This document shows positions 1 through 9,016 of a stretch of 47,831 bases of DNA, one piece after another. The stretch is taken from the NCBI GenBank assembly GCA_947463325.1, contig CANHQT010000015.1, positions 1 to 47,831 of the forward strand. Reading direction: 5' to 3'. The notes below the pieces were generated by a model that worked only from the letters and a program-made list of their open reading frames with translations, was not told the origin of the DNA and ran no database searches. The position numbers and the translations under genes are program-made. The DNA comes from Sphingomonadaceae bacterium (GTDB lineage: Bacteria > Pseudomonadota > Alphaproteobacteria > Sphingomonadales > Sphingomonadaceae). How positions within the stretch are numbered: position 1 is the first letter of the stretch; every line of letters begins with the position of its first letter.

Positions 1-320
1 AGATGCGCTGCCGCCTCGCGCATGATCAGCTGCACCGCCTCTCGCCCGCGCCAGCCGGTGAAGGCGTTGCTGTTGCCGGCGTTGACGACCAGCGCCCGTG
101 CGGCGCCGCGCGCGATGCCTTCGCGGCATATCTCGACCTCGGTCGAACAGCAGATGTTGCGCGTAGTCACGCCAGCCACGCTGGTGCCGGGCGCCAGGTC
201 GATGAAGGTCAGGTCACACCGGTCCCATTGCTTGTAGCGCGCCCGCGCCACACGCGGCGTCACGCCGCCAATCGCGGGCAGGGCAGGGAATGTCTCCGGG
301 GCGAGTGGCGAGCGTTCCAC
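1..320 (-). CDS. argJ: ArgJ, glutamate N-acetyltransferase / amino-acid N-acetyltransferase (N-terminal part)
   Basis: Only the first 106 or so residues lie in the window; the gene runs off the left edge. The translated start (VERSPLAPETFPALPAIGG) and the later ARALVVNAGNSNAFTG stretch are typical of the N-terminal half of ArgJ, which recycles the acetyl group from N-acetylornithine to glutamate in arginine synthesis. The autocleavage Thr that splits ArgJ into two chains lies beyond the edge, so activity cannot be judged. The start is a GTG (complement of 318-320), chosen because an AAAGG ribosome site lies 9 bases upstream (330-334 on the complement). An ATG just upstream is in another frame. 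The gene is divergent from the TonB-domain gene at 386. Confidence 0.9.
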   Translation of the reverse strand, partial: MERSPLAPETFPALPAIGGVTPRVARARYKQWDRCDLTFIDLAPGTSVAGVTTRNICCSTEVEICREGIARGAARALVVNAGNSNAFTGWRGREAVQLIMREAAAH

Positions 321-385
321 CGGGCTTGACCTTTCATTGATCCTGTTCAGGATGGCCGCACTAGGTAGCGCCGGAGGATGTTGCA

Positions 386-751
386 ATGATGATGCTGTCT
401 CTCGCCATCGCGCTGGCCAGCGCTTCGGCGGATGAAGGCCCGCTTCCCCGGGCCGCCCGTCCTATCAATGGCGGGCAGGGCTGGGTGGTCACGACCGATT
501 ATCCGCCTGATGCCCTTCGCGAAGGGCGCGGCGGGGTAACCACCGTGCGCCTGAATGTCAGCACACGCGGCGTGGTTGATCAATGTGCCATTGCCCGGAG
601 CAGCGGCCATCGCGATCTTGATGACCGCGCCTGCCTCGCCATCGCCATGCGCGGCCGTTACGATCCCGCCCGCAATGCTGATGGCCGCCGCATCGCCAGT
701 ATCGTGCTGCACCAGATCGTCTGGGATCCGCGCACTGTAACCGGCAGGTGA
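386..751 (+). CDS. Exported TonB C-terminal domain protein
   Basis: This is a 121 aa protein with a short signal peptide (MMMLSLAIALASASA) and then a single TonB C-terminal domain, about residues 33-115. The pattern YPPDALREGRGG...VDQCAIARSSGHRDLD...ARGRYDPARNADG matches the TonB_C family. Real TonB has an N-terminal anchor and a Pro-rich spacer; both are missing, so this is probably a soluble periplasmic domain and not the energy transducer itself. Its function is not known. GGAGG at 373-377, 8 bases before ATG 386, supports the start. It faces away from argJ, and the 65-base gap probably holds both promoters. Confidence 0.85.
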   Translation: MMMLSLAIALASASADEGPLPRAARPINGGQGWVVTTDYPPDALREGRGGVTTVRLNVSTRGVVDQCAIARSSGHRDLDDRACLAIAMRGRYDPARNADGRRIASIVLHQIVWDPRTVTGR

Positions 752-839
752 CGCGCTTTCGATTGGACGAACGCTTTGGCAATCCTTATGTGCGATAGGG
801 CGCGAACGGCATGAAGCCGTGCCGCGACGGGATTGAGCC

Positions 840-1121
840 TTGGAACTGCTGACGATCTTTTATGCCTTGCTGGCAGCTGTCACCGGATTGGGTGGCGGTG
901 ATCGCGCTGTTGCGCTCGAATCCTCGCGCGTTACGGCCAGTGCGGATGCCTGTGCGGCTACACGTCTCGCTGCCGTCGGTCATGCCGTTGCGGTCGCACC
1001 GGCGGTCAGGCCGCAAGTGCTGCGCCCCCGCCTCGTCACATTCACTGAACCTAAGGCACGGTTGAGCGCGCTTGCTCTGCCGGCTGCCTTGATCGCCCGT
1101 TTCGGCGTTCGGCGCGAATAA
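840..1121 (+). CDS. Small hypothetical protein upstream of secA
   Basis: This is a 93 aa open frame starting at TTG 840. The N-terminus (LLTIFYALLAAVTGLGGG) is hydrophobic and could be a membrane segment or signal peptide. The rest is Ala/Val/Arg rich with no recognised domain. The purine-rich GGGATTGAG just upstream could serve as a ribosome site, but the TTG start is uncertain. Codon use is moderately biased to G/C at the third base, less strongly than in secA. An antisense frame of similar length covers the same stretch (786-1142); the plus frame is preferred because of its N-terminal hydrophobic segment and orientation with secA. Function unknown. Confidence 0.45.
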   Translation: MELLTIFYALLAAVTGLGGGDRAVALESSRVTASADACAATRLAAVGHAVAVAPAVRPQVLRPRLVTFTEPKARLSALALPAALIARFGVRRE

Positions 1122-1225
1122 CAGCGCCCTGAGCGCCCGCATCAGCGGCGCTAACCCTTACGCTCTCATGCCTTTTGTGCGCGCCCCGGGGGCGTCGCGC
1201 GATCCGCCATCACAGGAATATCGCC

Positions 1226-3949
1226 ATGTTCGGCAAGTTCGCCAAATCCATCTTCGGTTCGTCCAACGACCGCTATGTCAAATCGCTCGGCAAGATCGTC
1301 CAGCGCATCAACGATCTCGAACCCACCATGGCCGCGCTCGATGATGATGGGCTGCGCGGCAAGACCGCCGAGTACAAGGCCCGCATCGAAGCGGGTGAAA
1401 AGCTCGACGCCATCCTTCCCGAAGCCTTTGCCACTGTCCGCGAAGCCGCCAAGCGCACGCTCGGTCAGCGTCATTATGACGTGCAGATGATCGGCGGGAT
1501 CGTTCTCCACCGCGGCGAAATCGCCGAAATGCGCACGGGTGAAGGCAAGACGCTGGTGGCTACGCTCGCCACCTATCTCAACGCCCTGGAGGGGAAGGGC
1601 GTCCACGTCGTCACCGTGAACGATTACCTCGCTCGCCGTGACTGCGACTGGATGGGGCAGGTCTATCGCTTCCTTGGCCTCACCACCGGCGTGATCGTGC
1701 CGAACCTCTCGGAAAGCGAGCGCCGCGCTGCTTACGCCGCGGATATCACTTACGCGACGAACAATGAGCTCGGCTTCGATTATCTTCGCGACAATATGAA
1801 ATATTCGCGCGACGCGATGGTCCATCGTCCGTTCAATTTTGCGATCGTCGATGAAGTCGACTCGATCCTGATCGATGAGGCCCGCACCCCGCTCATCATC
1901 TCCGGCCCGACCGACGACAAATCCGACACCTATGTCGTTGTCGATGCTCTCGTGCGCCAGCTGACCGAGGAGCATTATGAGAAGGACGAAAAGCAGCGGC
2001 AGGTAACGCTCAACGAAGAAGGCAATGAGCGCGTCGAACAGCTGCTCGCAGAGGCCGGCATCCTGCACGGCGGCAACCTCTATGACATAGAGAACACGCA
2101 GCTCGTCCACCACGTCAATCAGGCGCTGCGCGCAAACACGCTGTTCCGCAAGGACACCGATTATATCGTCAAGGACGGTAAGGTCGTCATCATCGACGAA
2201 TTCACCGGCCGTATGATGGACGGGCGCCGCTGGTCGGACGGTCTGCATCAGGCGGTGGAGGCCAAGGAAGGCGTCAAGATCGAGCCGGAGAACCAGACTC
2301 TCGCATCGATCACCTTCCAGAATTATTTCCGCATGTATCCGAAACTCGGCGGCATGACCGGTACGGCGTCGACCGAGGCACCGGAATTCTACGATATCTA
2401 CAAGCTCAACGTCGTTGAAATCCCGACCAATCGGACCGTGCTGCGTCAGGATGACGAGGATGTTTTCTACAAATCGACCATCGACAAGTTCCAGGGCATT
2501 GCCCGCACGATCAAGGAACATGCCGAGCGCGGCCAGCCGGTGCTGGTCGGCACGGTTTCCATCGAAAAGTCGGAATTGCTCTCGGGCTTCCTCAAGGAAC
2601 AGGACGTTCCACACAATGTCCTGAACGCGCGCTTCCATGAAAGCGAAGCGCGCATTGTGGCTCAGGCGGGTCGTGCCGGGGCGGTGACCATCGCCACCAA
2701 CATGGCCGGCCGCGGTACCGACATCCAGCTCGGCGGCAACATCGAATATCGCATCAATGATGAGCTCGCCGAACTGGCCGAAGGGCCTGAGCGCGACGCG
2801 GCGATTGCCCGCATCACCCGCGAAGTCGAGGAAGAGCGGGAGCGCGTAAAGCAGGCCGGGGGCCTGTTCGTGCTCGGCACCGAACGGCACGAAAGCCGCC
2901 GCATCGACAACCAGCTCCGTGGCCGTTCGGGGCGTCAGGGTGACCCAGGCCTCAGCCGTTTCTACCTCTGCCTCGACGATGATCTGCTGCGCATCTTCGG
3001 GCCGGATACGCTGTTTTCGAAGATGATGCGCTCCAACCTTGAGGATGGCGAGGCGCTGCCCCCCTCGCGCTGGCTGACCAAGGCGATCGAGACTGCGCAG
3101 AAAAAGGTCGAAGCGCGCAACTACGACATCCGCAAGCAGGTCGTCGAATATGACAATGTCATGAATGACCAGCGCAAGGTCATCTACGAACAGCGTAGCG
3201 ACATCATGGATGCCGAAGCGGTCGATGACGTGCTCTATGACATGCGACAGGAAACGGTGAATGCCATCGTTTCTGATGCCTGCCCGCCGGGCAGCTACCC
3301 CGAGCAATGGGATGTCGAGGGCCTCAAGCGCCGCGCTGCGGACGTGCTGGGTGTCGATGTCCCGCTTGAGGATTGGATGGCCGAAGACGGTCTCGAGCCC
3401 GAAGTCATCGAAGAGCGCGTGGCAGCCATGGCCAATGCGGTCGTCGAACAGAAAACCGCTGAAGTCGAGCCATCAACCTGGCGCTCGATCGAAAAGAGCA
3501 TCCTGCTCCAGAGCCTCGACCATCACTGGAAGGAGCATCTCGCGACGCTCGATGCCTTGCGCACGGTCATCTTCCTGCGCGCCTATGCGCAGAAGCAGCC
3601 GATTAACGAGTATAAGCGCGAGGCTTTCCTGCTGTTCGAGCGCATGCTCGCCACCATCCGCGAGGATGTGACGCGCACCGTTGCGGTCGCACAGCTGCGC
3701 TTCGAAGAGCCGGCTGCGCTTCCTGAGCTGCCCGATTTTCTGACCACCCACTTCGATCCGTTCACCGGTGAGGATGATACGGCGGATATCGACGCGGGCA
3801 CAGCGGACGGCATCACCACCATCCTGCCGCCGCGCCAGACGGTGCCGGCGTCTTCGGGTGCCGATGTGGTGCCACCCGCCAGCCGCAATGCGCCTTGCCC
3901 GTGCGGTTCGGGACAGAAGTACAAACACTGCCACGGCGCTGTGGCCTGA
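1226..3949 (+). CDS. secA: SecA, preprotein translocase ATPase
   Basis: This is a 907 aa protein of normal SecA length. It drives proteins through the SecYEG channel by ATP hydrolysis at the inner face of the cytoplasmic membrane. Visible motifs are Walker A TGEGKT (residues 104-109), Walker B-type DEVD (209-212) followed by [11 protein letters not shown], and the second motor domain with NMAGRGTDI and [10 protein letters not shown]. The C-terminal zinc-binding tail has C891, C893, C902 and H903 (CPCGSG...CH), which binds SecB and phospholipid. Start ATG 1226 has CAGGAA upstream; the open frame extends 17 codons further upstream without a better start. It converges on acs. Confidence 0.98.
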   Translation: MFGKFAKSIFGSSNDRYVKSLGKIVQRINDLEPTMAALDDDGLRGKTAEYKARIEAGEKLDAILPEAFATVREAAKRTLGQRHYDVQMIGGIVLHRGEIAEMRTGEGKTLVATLATYLNALEGKGVHVVTVNDYLARRDCDWMGQVYRFLGLTTGVIVPNLSESERRAAYAADITYATNNELGFDYLRDNMKYSRDAMVHRPFNFAIVDEVDSILIDEARTPLIISGPTDDKSDTYVVVDALVRQLTEEHYEKDEKQRQVTLNEEGNERVEQLLAEAGILHGGNLYDIENTQLVHHVNQALRANTLFRKDTDYIVKDGKVVIIDEFTGRMMDGRRWSDGLHQAVEAKEGVKIEPENQTLASITFQNYFRMYPKLGGMTGTASTEAPEFYDIYKLNVVEIPTNRTVLRQDDEDVFYKSTIDKFQGIARTIKEHAERGQPVLVGTVSIEKSELLSGFLKEQDVPHNVLNARFHESEARIVAQAGRAGAVTIATNMAGRGTDIQLGGNIEYRINDELAELAEGPERDAAIARITREVEEERERVKQAGGLFVLGTERHESRRIDNQLRGRSGRQGDPGLSRFYLCLDDDLLRIFGPDTLFSKMMRSNLEDGEALPPSRWLTKAIETAQKKVEARNYDIRKQVVEYDNVMNDQRKVIYEQRSDIMDAEAVDDVLYDMRQETVNAIVSDACPPGSYPEQWDVEGLKRRAADVLGVDVPLEDWMAEDGLEPEVIEERVAAMANAVVEQKTAEVEPSTWRSIEKSILLQSLDHHWKEHLATLDALRTVIFLRAYAQKQPINEYKREAFLLFERMLATIREDVTRTVAVAQLRFEEPAALPELPDFLTTHFDPFTGEDDTADIDAGTADGITTILPPRQTVPASSGADVVPPASRNAPCPCGSGQKYKHCHGAVA

Positions 3950-3959
3950 TGCGATGGGC

Positions 3960-3993
3960 GGCGGGCGAGGCGGATACTGCGCCGTTGCCCGCC
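3960..3993. terminator. Possible hairpin between convergent secA and acs
   Basis: GGCGGGC at 3960-3966 can pair with GCCCGCC at 3987-3993, with a 20-base loop, in the 49-base gap between the two convergent stop codons. There is no T run on either side, so this is a weak candidate for a shared terminator. Confidence 0.3.
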
Positions 3994-3998
3994 CGCCA

Positions 3999-5933
3999 TT
4001 AACCGACGCGGTTGGCGACGAGATTGTCGACCACCGAAGGGTCAGCCAGCGTTGATGTGTCGCCAAGATTCGACATATCATTCTCTGCGATCTTGCGGAG
4101 GATGCGTCGCATGATCTTGCCGCTGCGTGTCTTGGGCAGGCCCGGAGCAAACTGGATGGCGTCGGGCGAGGCGATCGGGCCGATCTCCGTGCGGACCCAC
4201 TGGCGCAGCTCGGCGCGCAGCTGCTCGCATTCAGCTTCGCCCGCGTTCAAGGTCACATAGGCGTAGATGCCCTGACCCTTGATCTCATGTGGCATGCCCA
4301 CCACAGCGGCCTCAGCGACCTTGGGGTGGGCAACGAGCGCGCTTTCGACCTCAGCGGTGCCCATGCGGTGGCCGGAGACATTGATCACGTCATCGACGCG
4401 GCCGGTGATCCAGTAATAGCCATCGGCATCGCGCCGGCATCCGTCGCCGGTGAAATATTTTCCGGGATAGGTGGTGAAATAGGTCTGGAAGAAGCGGTCA
4501 TGATCGCCCCAAACGGTGCGCATCTGCCCCGGCCAGCTACCGGTGAGGCAGAGGTTGCCTTCGGTCGCGCCGTCCAGCACCTTTCCTTCGGCATCGACCA
4601 GCTGCGGGAAGACACCGGGCAGGGGCTTGGTTGCGGAACCGGGTTTGAGGGCGGTTGCGCCGGGCAGGGGGGTGATCAGCGCGCCGCCAGTTTCCGTCTG
4701 CCACCAGGTGTCGACAATCGGGCAGCGGCGTTCACCCACCACGCGATGATACCATTCCCAGGCCTCGGGATTGATCGGCTCACCGACACTGCCGAGCAGG
4801 CGGATCTTCGATCGGTCATGCTGCTGCACCCATGCGTCACCTTCGCGCATCAGGGCGCGCAATGCTGTCGGCGCGGTGTAGAAAATGGTGACACCCAGCC
4901 TGGCGCAGGTTTCCCAGAACCGACCGTGATCGGGGTAATTGGGGACGCCATCGAACATCACCGTTGTCGCGCCGTTGGCGAGCGGGCCGTAGACGACATA
5001 GCTGTGGCCGGTGACCCAGCCCACATCCGCGGTGCACCAGAACAGGTCGCCTTCCCGGAACCCGAACACCATGTCGAATGTCATCGTCACCCACAGGAGG
5101 TAGCCGCCCGTGGTATGCAGCACGCCCTTCGGTTTGCCGGTCGATCCTGACGTATAGAGGATGAACAGCGGGTCTTCCGCATTCATCCGCTCTGGCGGGC
5201 AGTCGGGCGATGCAGCGGCGCGCAGCGCCTCGTAACCATGGTCGCGCCCCGCCTGCATCGGCACGTCTGCGCCGGTGCGCTTAATGACGAGAACCGACTT
5301 CACGCTGGGGCATTGTTCCAGCGCCTTGTCGACATTGAGCTTGAGCGGAATCCGCTTGCCCCCGCGCATCCCTTCATCGGCGGTGATGACGATGGATGAA
5401 TCGCAATCCTGAATGCGCCCGGCGAGGCTGTCAGGCGAAAATCCGCCAAACACGATTGAATGGATCGCCCCGATCCGCGCACAGGCGAGCATGGCAAATG
5501 CCGCCTCCGGGATCATCGGCATGTAGATCGTCACCCGGTCGCCCTTGCGCACGCCCTGGGCTTTGAGGACATTGGCGAAACGGCAAACTTCCTCATGCAG
5601 CTCGCGATAGGTTATGCTGCGGCCTTCGCCCGGCTCGTCGCCTTCGAAGACGATCGCGGTCTGATCGGCGCGGGTGGATAAGTGCCGGTCGATACAGTTG
5701 ACCGACAGGTTGAGCTCCCCATCCTCGAACCAGCGGATACCGAAATCGGCTTCCTTGTAGCTCCAATTGCCGAACACCGTCGGCTTCTTCATCCAGTCGA
5801 GCCGGTCGATCTCGCGGAGCCAATAGGCGTCGGGGTTGTCGCGCGCTTCGGCGTAAAGCCGTTCATAATCCTCGGCGCGGATGCGTGATGCGGCAGCAAA
5901 ATCCGCCGGAACGGGATAGACGGTTTCGCTCAT
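3999..5933 (-). CDS. acs: Acetyl-CoA synthetase (acetate--CoA ligase)
   Basis: This is a 644 aa AMP-forming acetate--CoA ligase. It activates acetate to acetyl-AMP and then acetyl-CoA in the cytoplasm, feeding the TCA cycle and glyoxylate shunt. The adenylate-forming core motif [12 protein letters not shown] lies at 260-271. The WWQTETGG and [10 protein letters not shown] motifs follow. The C-terminal SGK lysine (about K606, in [10 protein letters not shown]) is the residue acetylated to control family members. The start MSETVYPVP at 5933 is preceded by GGAGAG, and the frame upstream of it looks non-coding. It converges with secA; the 211 bases upstream, before the small gene at 6145, should hold its promoter. 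Confidence 0.97.
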   Translation of the reverse strand: MSETVYPVPADFAAASRIRAEDYERLYAEARDNPDAYWLREIDRLDWMKKPTVFGNWSYKEADFGIRWFEDGELNLSVNCIDRHLSTRADQTAIVFEGDEPGEGRSITYRELHEEVCRFANVLKAQGVRKGDRVTIYMPMIPEAAFAMLACARIGAIHSIVFGGFSPDSLAGRIQDCDSSIVITADEGMRGGKRIPLKLNVDKALEQCPSVKSVLVIKRTGADVPMQAGRDHGYEALRAAASPDCPPERMNAEDPLFILYTSGSTGKPKGVLHTTGGYLLWVTMTFDMVFGFREGDLFWCTADVGWVTGHSYVVYGPLANGATTVMFDGVPNYPDHGRFWETCARLGVTIFYTAPTALRALMREGDAWVQQHDRSKIRLLGSVGEPINPEAWEWYHRVVGERRCPIVDTWWQTETGGALITPLPGATALKPGSATKPLPGVFPQLVDAEGKVLDGATEGNLCLTGSWPGQMRTVWGDHDRFFQTYFTTYPGKYFTGDGCRRDADGYYWITGRVDDVINVSGHRMGTAEVESALVAHPKVAEAAVVGMPHEIKGQGIYAYVTLNAGEAECEQLRAELRQWVRTEIGPIASPDAIQFAPGLPKTRSGKIMRRILRKIAENDMSNLGDTSTLADPSVVDNLVANRVG

Positions 5934-6144
5934 CGCACTCTCTCCACTGTCCGCCAGGGGATTGCCCAAGGTCTGGCTGTCGCGCAAGTGGCCCGGTGCA
6001 GCTATGCCGGCCTGCCGCATTGGCCAATGACCATTTGCTTTACCCCCCGATAAGCCTAGACGGGATGGTATCGACGGCTTTTTCCCCTAGCTTGCCCTCG
6101 CCTGAGAGACTTTGGTGCTCCCGCTTAAGCCGACGGAGCCCGAC

Positions 6145-6351
6145 ATGGATCTCAATCACGCCTATTCGCAGCAGCAATTGCTGCTCATTCGCGACTCACG
6201 CCCTGAAGGCCGCAGTTTTGCAGCCTCGACGGTCAGCGCGTTCGATGCCTTTGCGTCATCAATCCGGACATTCCAGCAGGCGCGCGGTGCCGAACTGGGG
6301 TTCGGGCGCGTGGCGCGCATCCCCCATGCCATCCTTGGGGAGAGGGGCTGA
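6145..6351 (+). CDS. Small hypothetical protein, first gene of a two-gene cassette
   Basis: This is a 68 aa protein beginning MDLNHAYSQQQLLLIRDSR. It looks helical and soluble, with a Gln/Leu-rich N-terminal helix and an Ala/Phe-rich second helix (AFDAFASSIRTFQQARGAELG). GGAG at 6134-6137, 7 bases before ATG 6145, supports the start. It ends 4 bases before the next gene, so the two are probably co-transcribed. I do not recognise a named family. Similar short DLN-starting proteins occur in sphingomonads as I remember them, but this was not checked. Function unknown. Confidence 0.6.
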   Translation: MDLNHAYSQQQLLLIRDSRPEGRSFAASTVSAFDAFASSIRTFQQARGAELGFGRVARIPHAILGERG

Positions 6352-6355
6352 GGTC

Positions 6356-6622
6356 ATGAGCGCCGATCAGGCCCCGAATGCCGGGAAACCGCACATGGGC
6401 TTCCGCCCGCGGCGCGCGCCCTGTCCGTTGCCGAAAGACGCGCTTGATCGCCAGCGCATCGTCACCGGGCTCGCCATACAGCGATTTGGTAATGCCCCAG
6501 CCGCAATCCGCTATCTCAACCTGCCGAACGCGGCTTGGAATAGGACACCCCTCACGCACGCAATGGCAGATGCGGCGAGCTGCCTTGAGGTTACCGAGGA
6601 TATTGAGCGGATAACCGGCTGA
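6356..6622 (+). CDS. MbcA/ParS/Xre-type toxin-binding domain protein (DUF2384-like), putative
   Basis: This is an 88 aa protein. The second half (AIQRFGNAPAAIRYLNLPN...RTPLTHAMADAASCLEVTEDIERI) follows the MbcA/ParS antitoxin toxin-binding pattern: an FG helix, an A..YL..PN..W turn, TPL, and a closing V..DI.RI helix. Members usually neutralise a RES-domain NAD-degrading toxin encoded next door. No RES gene is adjacent: upstream is the 68 aa gene, and downstream is a tRNA-Asn on the other strand. The N-terminus lacks an evident Xre helix-turn-helix. The ATG is 4 bases after the previous stop, with AGAGGGG before it. Assignment is by eye and moderate; it may instead be a solitary regulator. Confidence 0.55.
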   Translation: MSADQAPNAGKPHMGFRPRRAPCPLPKDALDRQRIVTGLAIQRFGNAPAAIRYLNLPNAAWNRTPLTHAMADAASCLEVTEDIERITG

Positions 6623-6671
6623 CTGGTCCGGCACGATTTGCGGGCTGCATCATTCCGCAGAATGAAGAGGG

Positions 6672-6746
6672 TGGCTCCCCGAGTAGGATTCGAACCTACG
6701 GCCATTCGATTAACAGTCGAATGCTCTACCGCTGAGCTATCGGGGA
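6672..6746 (-). tRNA. tRNA-Asn (anticodon GTT)
   Basis: The reverse strand folds as a full tRNA. The acceptor stem is TCCCCGA paired with TCGGGGA, then discriminator G and an encoded CCA end. The D arm contains AGCTCAGCGGTAGAGC. The anticodon loop CTGTTAA gives anticodon GTT, and the T arm contains GGTTCGAATCC. The length is 75 bases including CCA. It sits between the MbcA-like gene and nadK. Confidence 0.97.
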
Positions 6747-6833
6747 TCAGGGCCGACCCATGCGCCGCTGTCGCGGCAGGGCGCCCCATTGCAACGGCGC
6801 GGGCCGGATTGCAAGCTTCGATTTCGCGCTGTG

Positions 6834-7613
6834 TCAGCCGATGAATTGTTCGCGCGCGATCCGGTCGTCCAGGGCATGTTCCGGGTCGAACAGCAAGGTG
6901 AGCTGCCGGTTGCGGTCAATACGGACATTCACTTCCCGCACGTCGCGGACCTCGCGCTGATCCGCCACGGCGCTCACCGGACGCTTGGTTGCCTCGCGGA
7001 CATTGAGGCCGATGCGCGTGTGATCGGGTACAATGGCTCCGCGCCAGCGCCTGGGACGGAAGGGGCTGATCGGTGTCACCGCCAGCAATGCCGAATCAAG
7101 CGGCAGAATCGGGCCATTGGCGGACAGGTTGTAAGCCGTTGATCCGGCTGGCGTCGCGACCAGCACCCCGTCGCACACCAGCTCCGGCAGCATGGTGCGT
7201 CCGTCGACGGTGACCTCGATCTTTGCGGTTTGTCGGGTTTCGCGCAGCAGGGAAATCTCGTTGATTGCCGGCAGCACATGCCTGGCACCACTGGTGGTGA
7301 TGATATCGGCGACGAGCGGGGAAACAGTGAAGGCCCGCGCCCGCTCGATACGGGCTTCAAGCGCGTCGAGACGCCATTCGTTCATGAGAAAGCCGACCGT
7401 GCCACGGTTCATCCCGAACACGGGCACAATCCGGCCGGTGTCGAGCATCGCATGCAGTGTTTGCAGCATAAAGCCGTCGCCACCCAGGGCGAAGATGAGA
7501 TCGGCATCGGCCGGCTCGACCCATTCGTAACGGTCACGAAGCTCTGCCGCAGCCGCCCGCGCCAGTGCCGAGCCCGAATCGACTAGGGCCAGTTTCTTGC
7601 GTTCGCCCAGCAT
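6834..7613 (-). CDS. nadK: NAD kinase
   Basis: This is a 259 aa cytoplasmic enzyme that phosphorylates NAD to NADP. It carries the GGDG motif (residues 44-47, LGGDGFML) that binds ATP and acts in catalysis, then GMNRGTVGFLMNEW, NEISLLR and the NAD-binding ATPAGSTAYNLSANGPILP stretch. Start M at 7613 (MLGERKKLALV) is chosen because the conserved region begins at once after it; the open frame runs 75 codons further but reads as non-coding. It is divergent from the EAL gene at 7757, with 143 bases between them. Confidence 0.95.
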   Translation of the reverse strand: MLGERKKLALVDSGSALARAAAAELRDRYEWVEPADADLIFALGGDGFMLQTLHAMLDTGRIVPVFGMNRGTVGFLMNEWRLDALEARIERARAFTVSPLVADIITTSGARHVLPAINEISLLRETRQTAKIEVTVDGRTMLPELVCDGVLVATPAGSTAYNLSANGPILPLDSALLAVTPISPFRPRRWRGAIVPDHTRIGLNVREATKRPVSAVADQREVRDVREVNVRIDRNRQLTLLFDPEHALDDRIAREQFIG

Positions 7614-7756
7614 TGCGCTCGTTCCGGCCCCTGTTACGGCTTTGTCCGCCGCTTTATGCTGCCATATGCCGTGCCCGCACCGGATATGCCACCCCCGGCG
7701 TTGTAACGCATGACGCAGGCAACGCATTCGAAAGAACAATCTGTTACACCATCGTG

Positions 7757-9016
7757 ATGGCAACGACGGACAGGACAGATGACGGGGCGGCACCGCTGCT
7801 GCCGGGCTATGATCCGCTGACCGGGCTTGGGGATGCATCGGCGGCGAATGCGCTGATTGCCGCGCGGATTGCCGCCGAAGGGGCGGCCGTGCCGGTTGCC
7901 CTTGTCGAGTTGCGCGGCCTTGCCCGCTACAATGATTTTCATGACCGGGAGGCCGGTGATGCGCTGCTCGCGGAATTAGCGCGTAAGCTTGAACATCTCG
8001 CCGGAGACGAATTTGGCCCGTCGCTCAGTCTGTTCCGCCTTGCCGGTGCGCGCTTTGCGATAGTCGCCCCGCCACGCACCGCGATCGAACGGCTTCGGCT
8101 TGAAATGCGGGCAATCGCAGCGGCAGTGGGCGAAACCCTGTTGGCGCGTGTGGGTGATTATCTGGCGCTGCGCCTTTCCGTCGGGACGATCGATGATGCG
8201 GCCAATGTGCCGTTTGGGCTCTCACTGATCGCCCGTCGCCTCGCCGCGCCGCCAGCGCTTGTCCGCTCGATGGATGTCGAAGCGGCGACGAGGGGGGAGG
8301 GGCTTGCCGTGCTGTTTCAGCCGCAGTTCGCGCTGTCCGATGATCGTCCCTCAGGCGCGGAAGCGCTGGTTCGCTGGCGGCATCCGCGTCTGGGCGATGT
8401 CGGCGGCGCTGTGCTCTTTGCCGCTGCCGCCAGCGCGGGTCTCGAACGTGCACTCAGCCGGATGGTCTGGAAGAAAGCGCTGGCATCGATGGCGGGCTGG
8501 CCGGAACGGATGCAAAGCCTGCGTGTCGCCCTCAACCTGACGGCTGCCGATCTTGCCGAACCCGCGATGGTAGAGGAGCTTCTCTCCCTTGCCGATCAGG
8601 CCGGTGTCTCGACCCGGCGCCTCACTGTTGAAGTGACGGAATCGGCGATCATCGAACGGCTCGATGCGGCGGCGGACAGTCTGGCCCGGCTTCGCGCTGC
8701 GGGGATGCATGCTGCGCTCGATGATTTCGGGACCGGCTATTCCGGGCTCGCCTGGCTGAAGCGCCTGCCGGTCGACTATATCAAGATCGACAGCCGCTTT
8801 GTGCGCGATGCCGCCGGGGATGCGCGCGGGCGCACCCTCCTGCGTGGTGTCGTCGATCTCGCCGGCGCGCTCGATCTCGGTGTTCTGGCCGAGGGCGTGG
8901 AAAATGTAACGCAGCGTGATCGTCTGCGCGATCTCGGCTGCCGCTGGTATCAGGGCTGGCTGCGGGCGCCGGCGCTCGAAAGCGCGGATCTCATCGCCTT
9001 TCTTGACGCAAGCTAG
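7757..9016 (+). CDS. Degenerate GGDEF plus EAL domain protein, probable c-di-GMP phosphodiesterase
   Basis: This is a 419 aa cytoplasmic protein without membrane segments. Residues about 18-150 form a diguanylate-cyclase-like domain (DPLTGLGD...ND...AGDALLAELA), but the signature position reads AGARF (96-100) instead of GGDEF, so cyclase activity is unlikely. Residues about 180-419 are an EAL domain with key residues in place: EAL at 202-204, N260, E292, D322 and D323 in LDDFGTGYS, K343, E379 and Q399. It should cleave c-di-GMP to pGpG; the degenerate domain may bind GTP as a regulator. Start ATG 7757 has no clear ribosome site, and a GTG at 7754 is possible. Its stop overlaps the convergent mfd stop. 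Confidence 0.9.
   Translation: MATTDRTDDGAAPLLPGYDPLTGLGDASAANALIAARIAAEGAAVPVALVELRGLARYNDFHDREAGDALLAELARKLEHLAGDEFGPSLSLFRLAGARFAIVAPPRTAIERLRLEMRAIAAAVGETLLARVGDYLALRLSVGTIDDAANVPFGLSLIARRLAAPPALVRSMDVEAATRGEGLAVLFQPQFALSDDRPSGAEALVRWRHPRLGDVGGAVLFAAAASAGLERALSRMVWKKALASMAGWPERMQSLRVALNLTAADLAEPAMVEELLSLADQAGVSTRRLTVEVTESAIIERLDAAADSLARLRAAGMHAALDDFGTGYSGLAWLKRLPVDYIKIDSRFVRDAAGDARGRTLLRGVVDLAGALDLGVLAEGVENVTQRDRLRDLGCRWYQGWLRAPALESADLIAFLDAS

Noticed and set aside
786-1142. 118 aa minus-strand frame opposite the small gene upstream of secA
   Set aside because: Low-complexity composition and no hydrophobic or domain signal. The plus-strand reading at 840 is slightly better, though neither is certain.
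1166-3307. 713 aa open frame antisense to secA
   Set aside because: It mirrors secA codon by codon, is rich in residues expected from reversed GC-biased codons, and has no recognisable domain. secA is certain.
6651-6664. Small palindrome CATTC/GAATG downstream of tRNA-Asn
   Set aside because: Only a 5-base stem with no T run. It is too weak to call a terminator or an attachment site, and no integrase is near.
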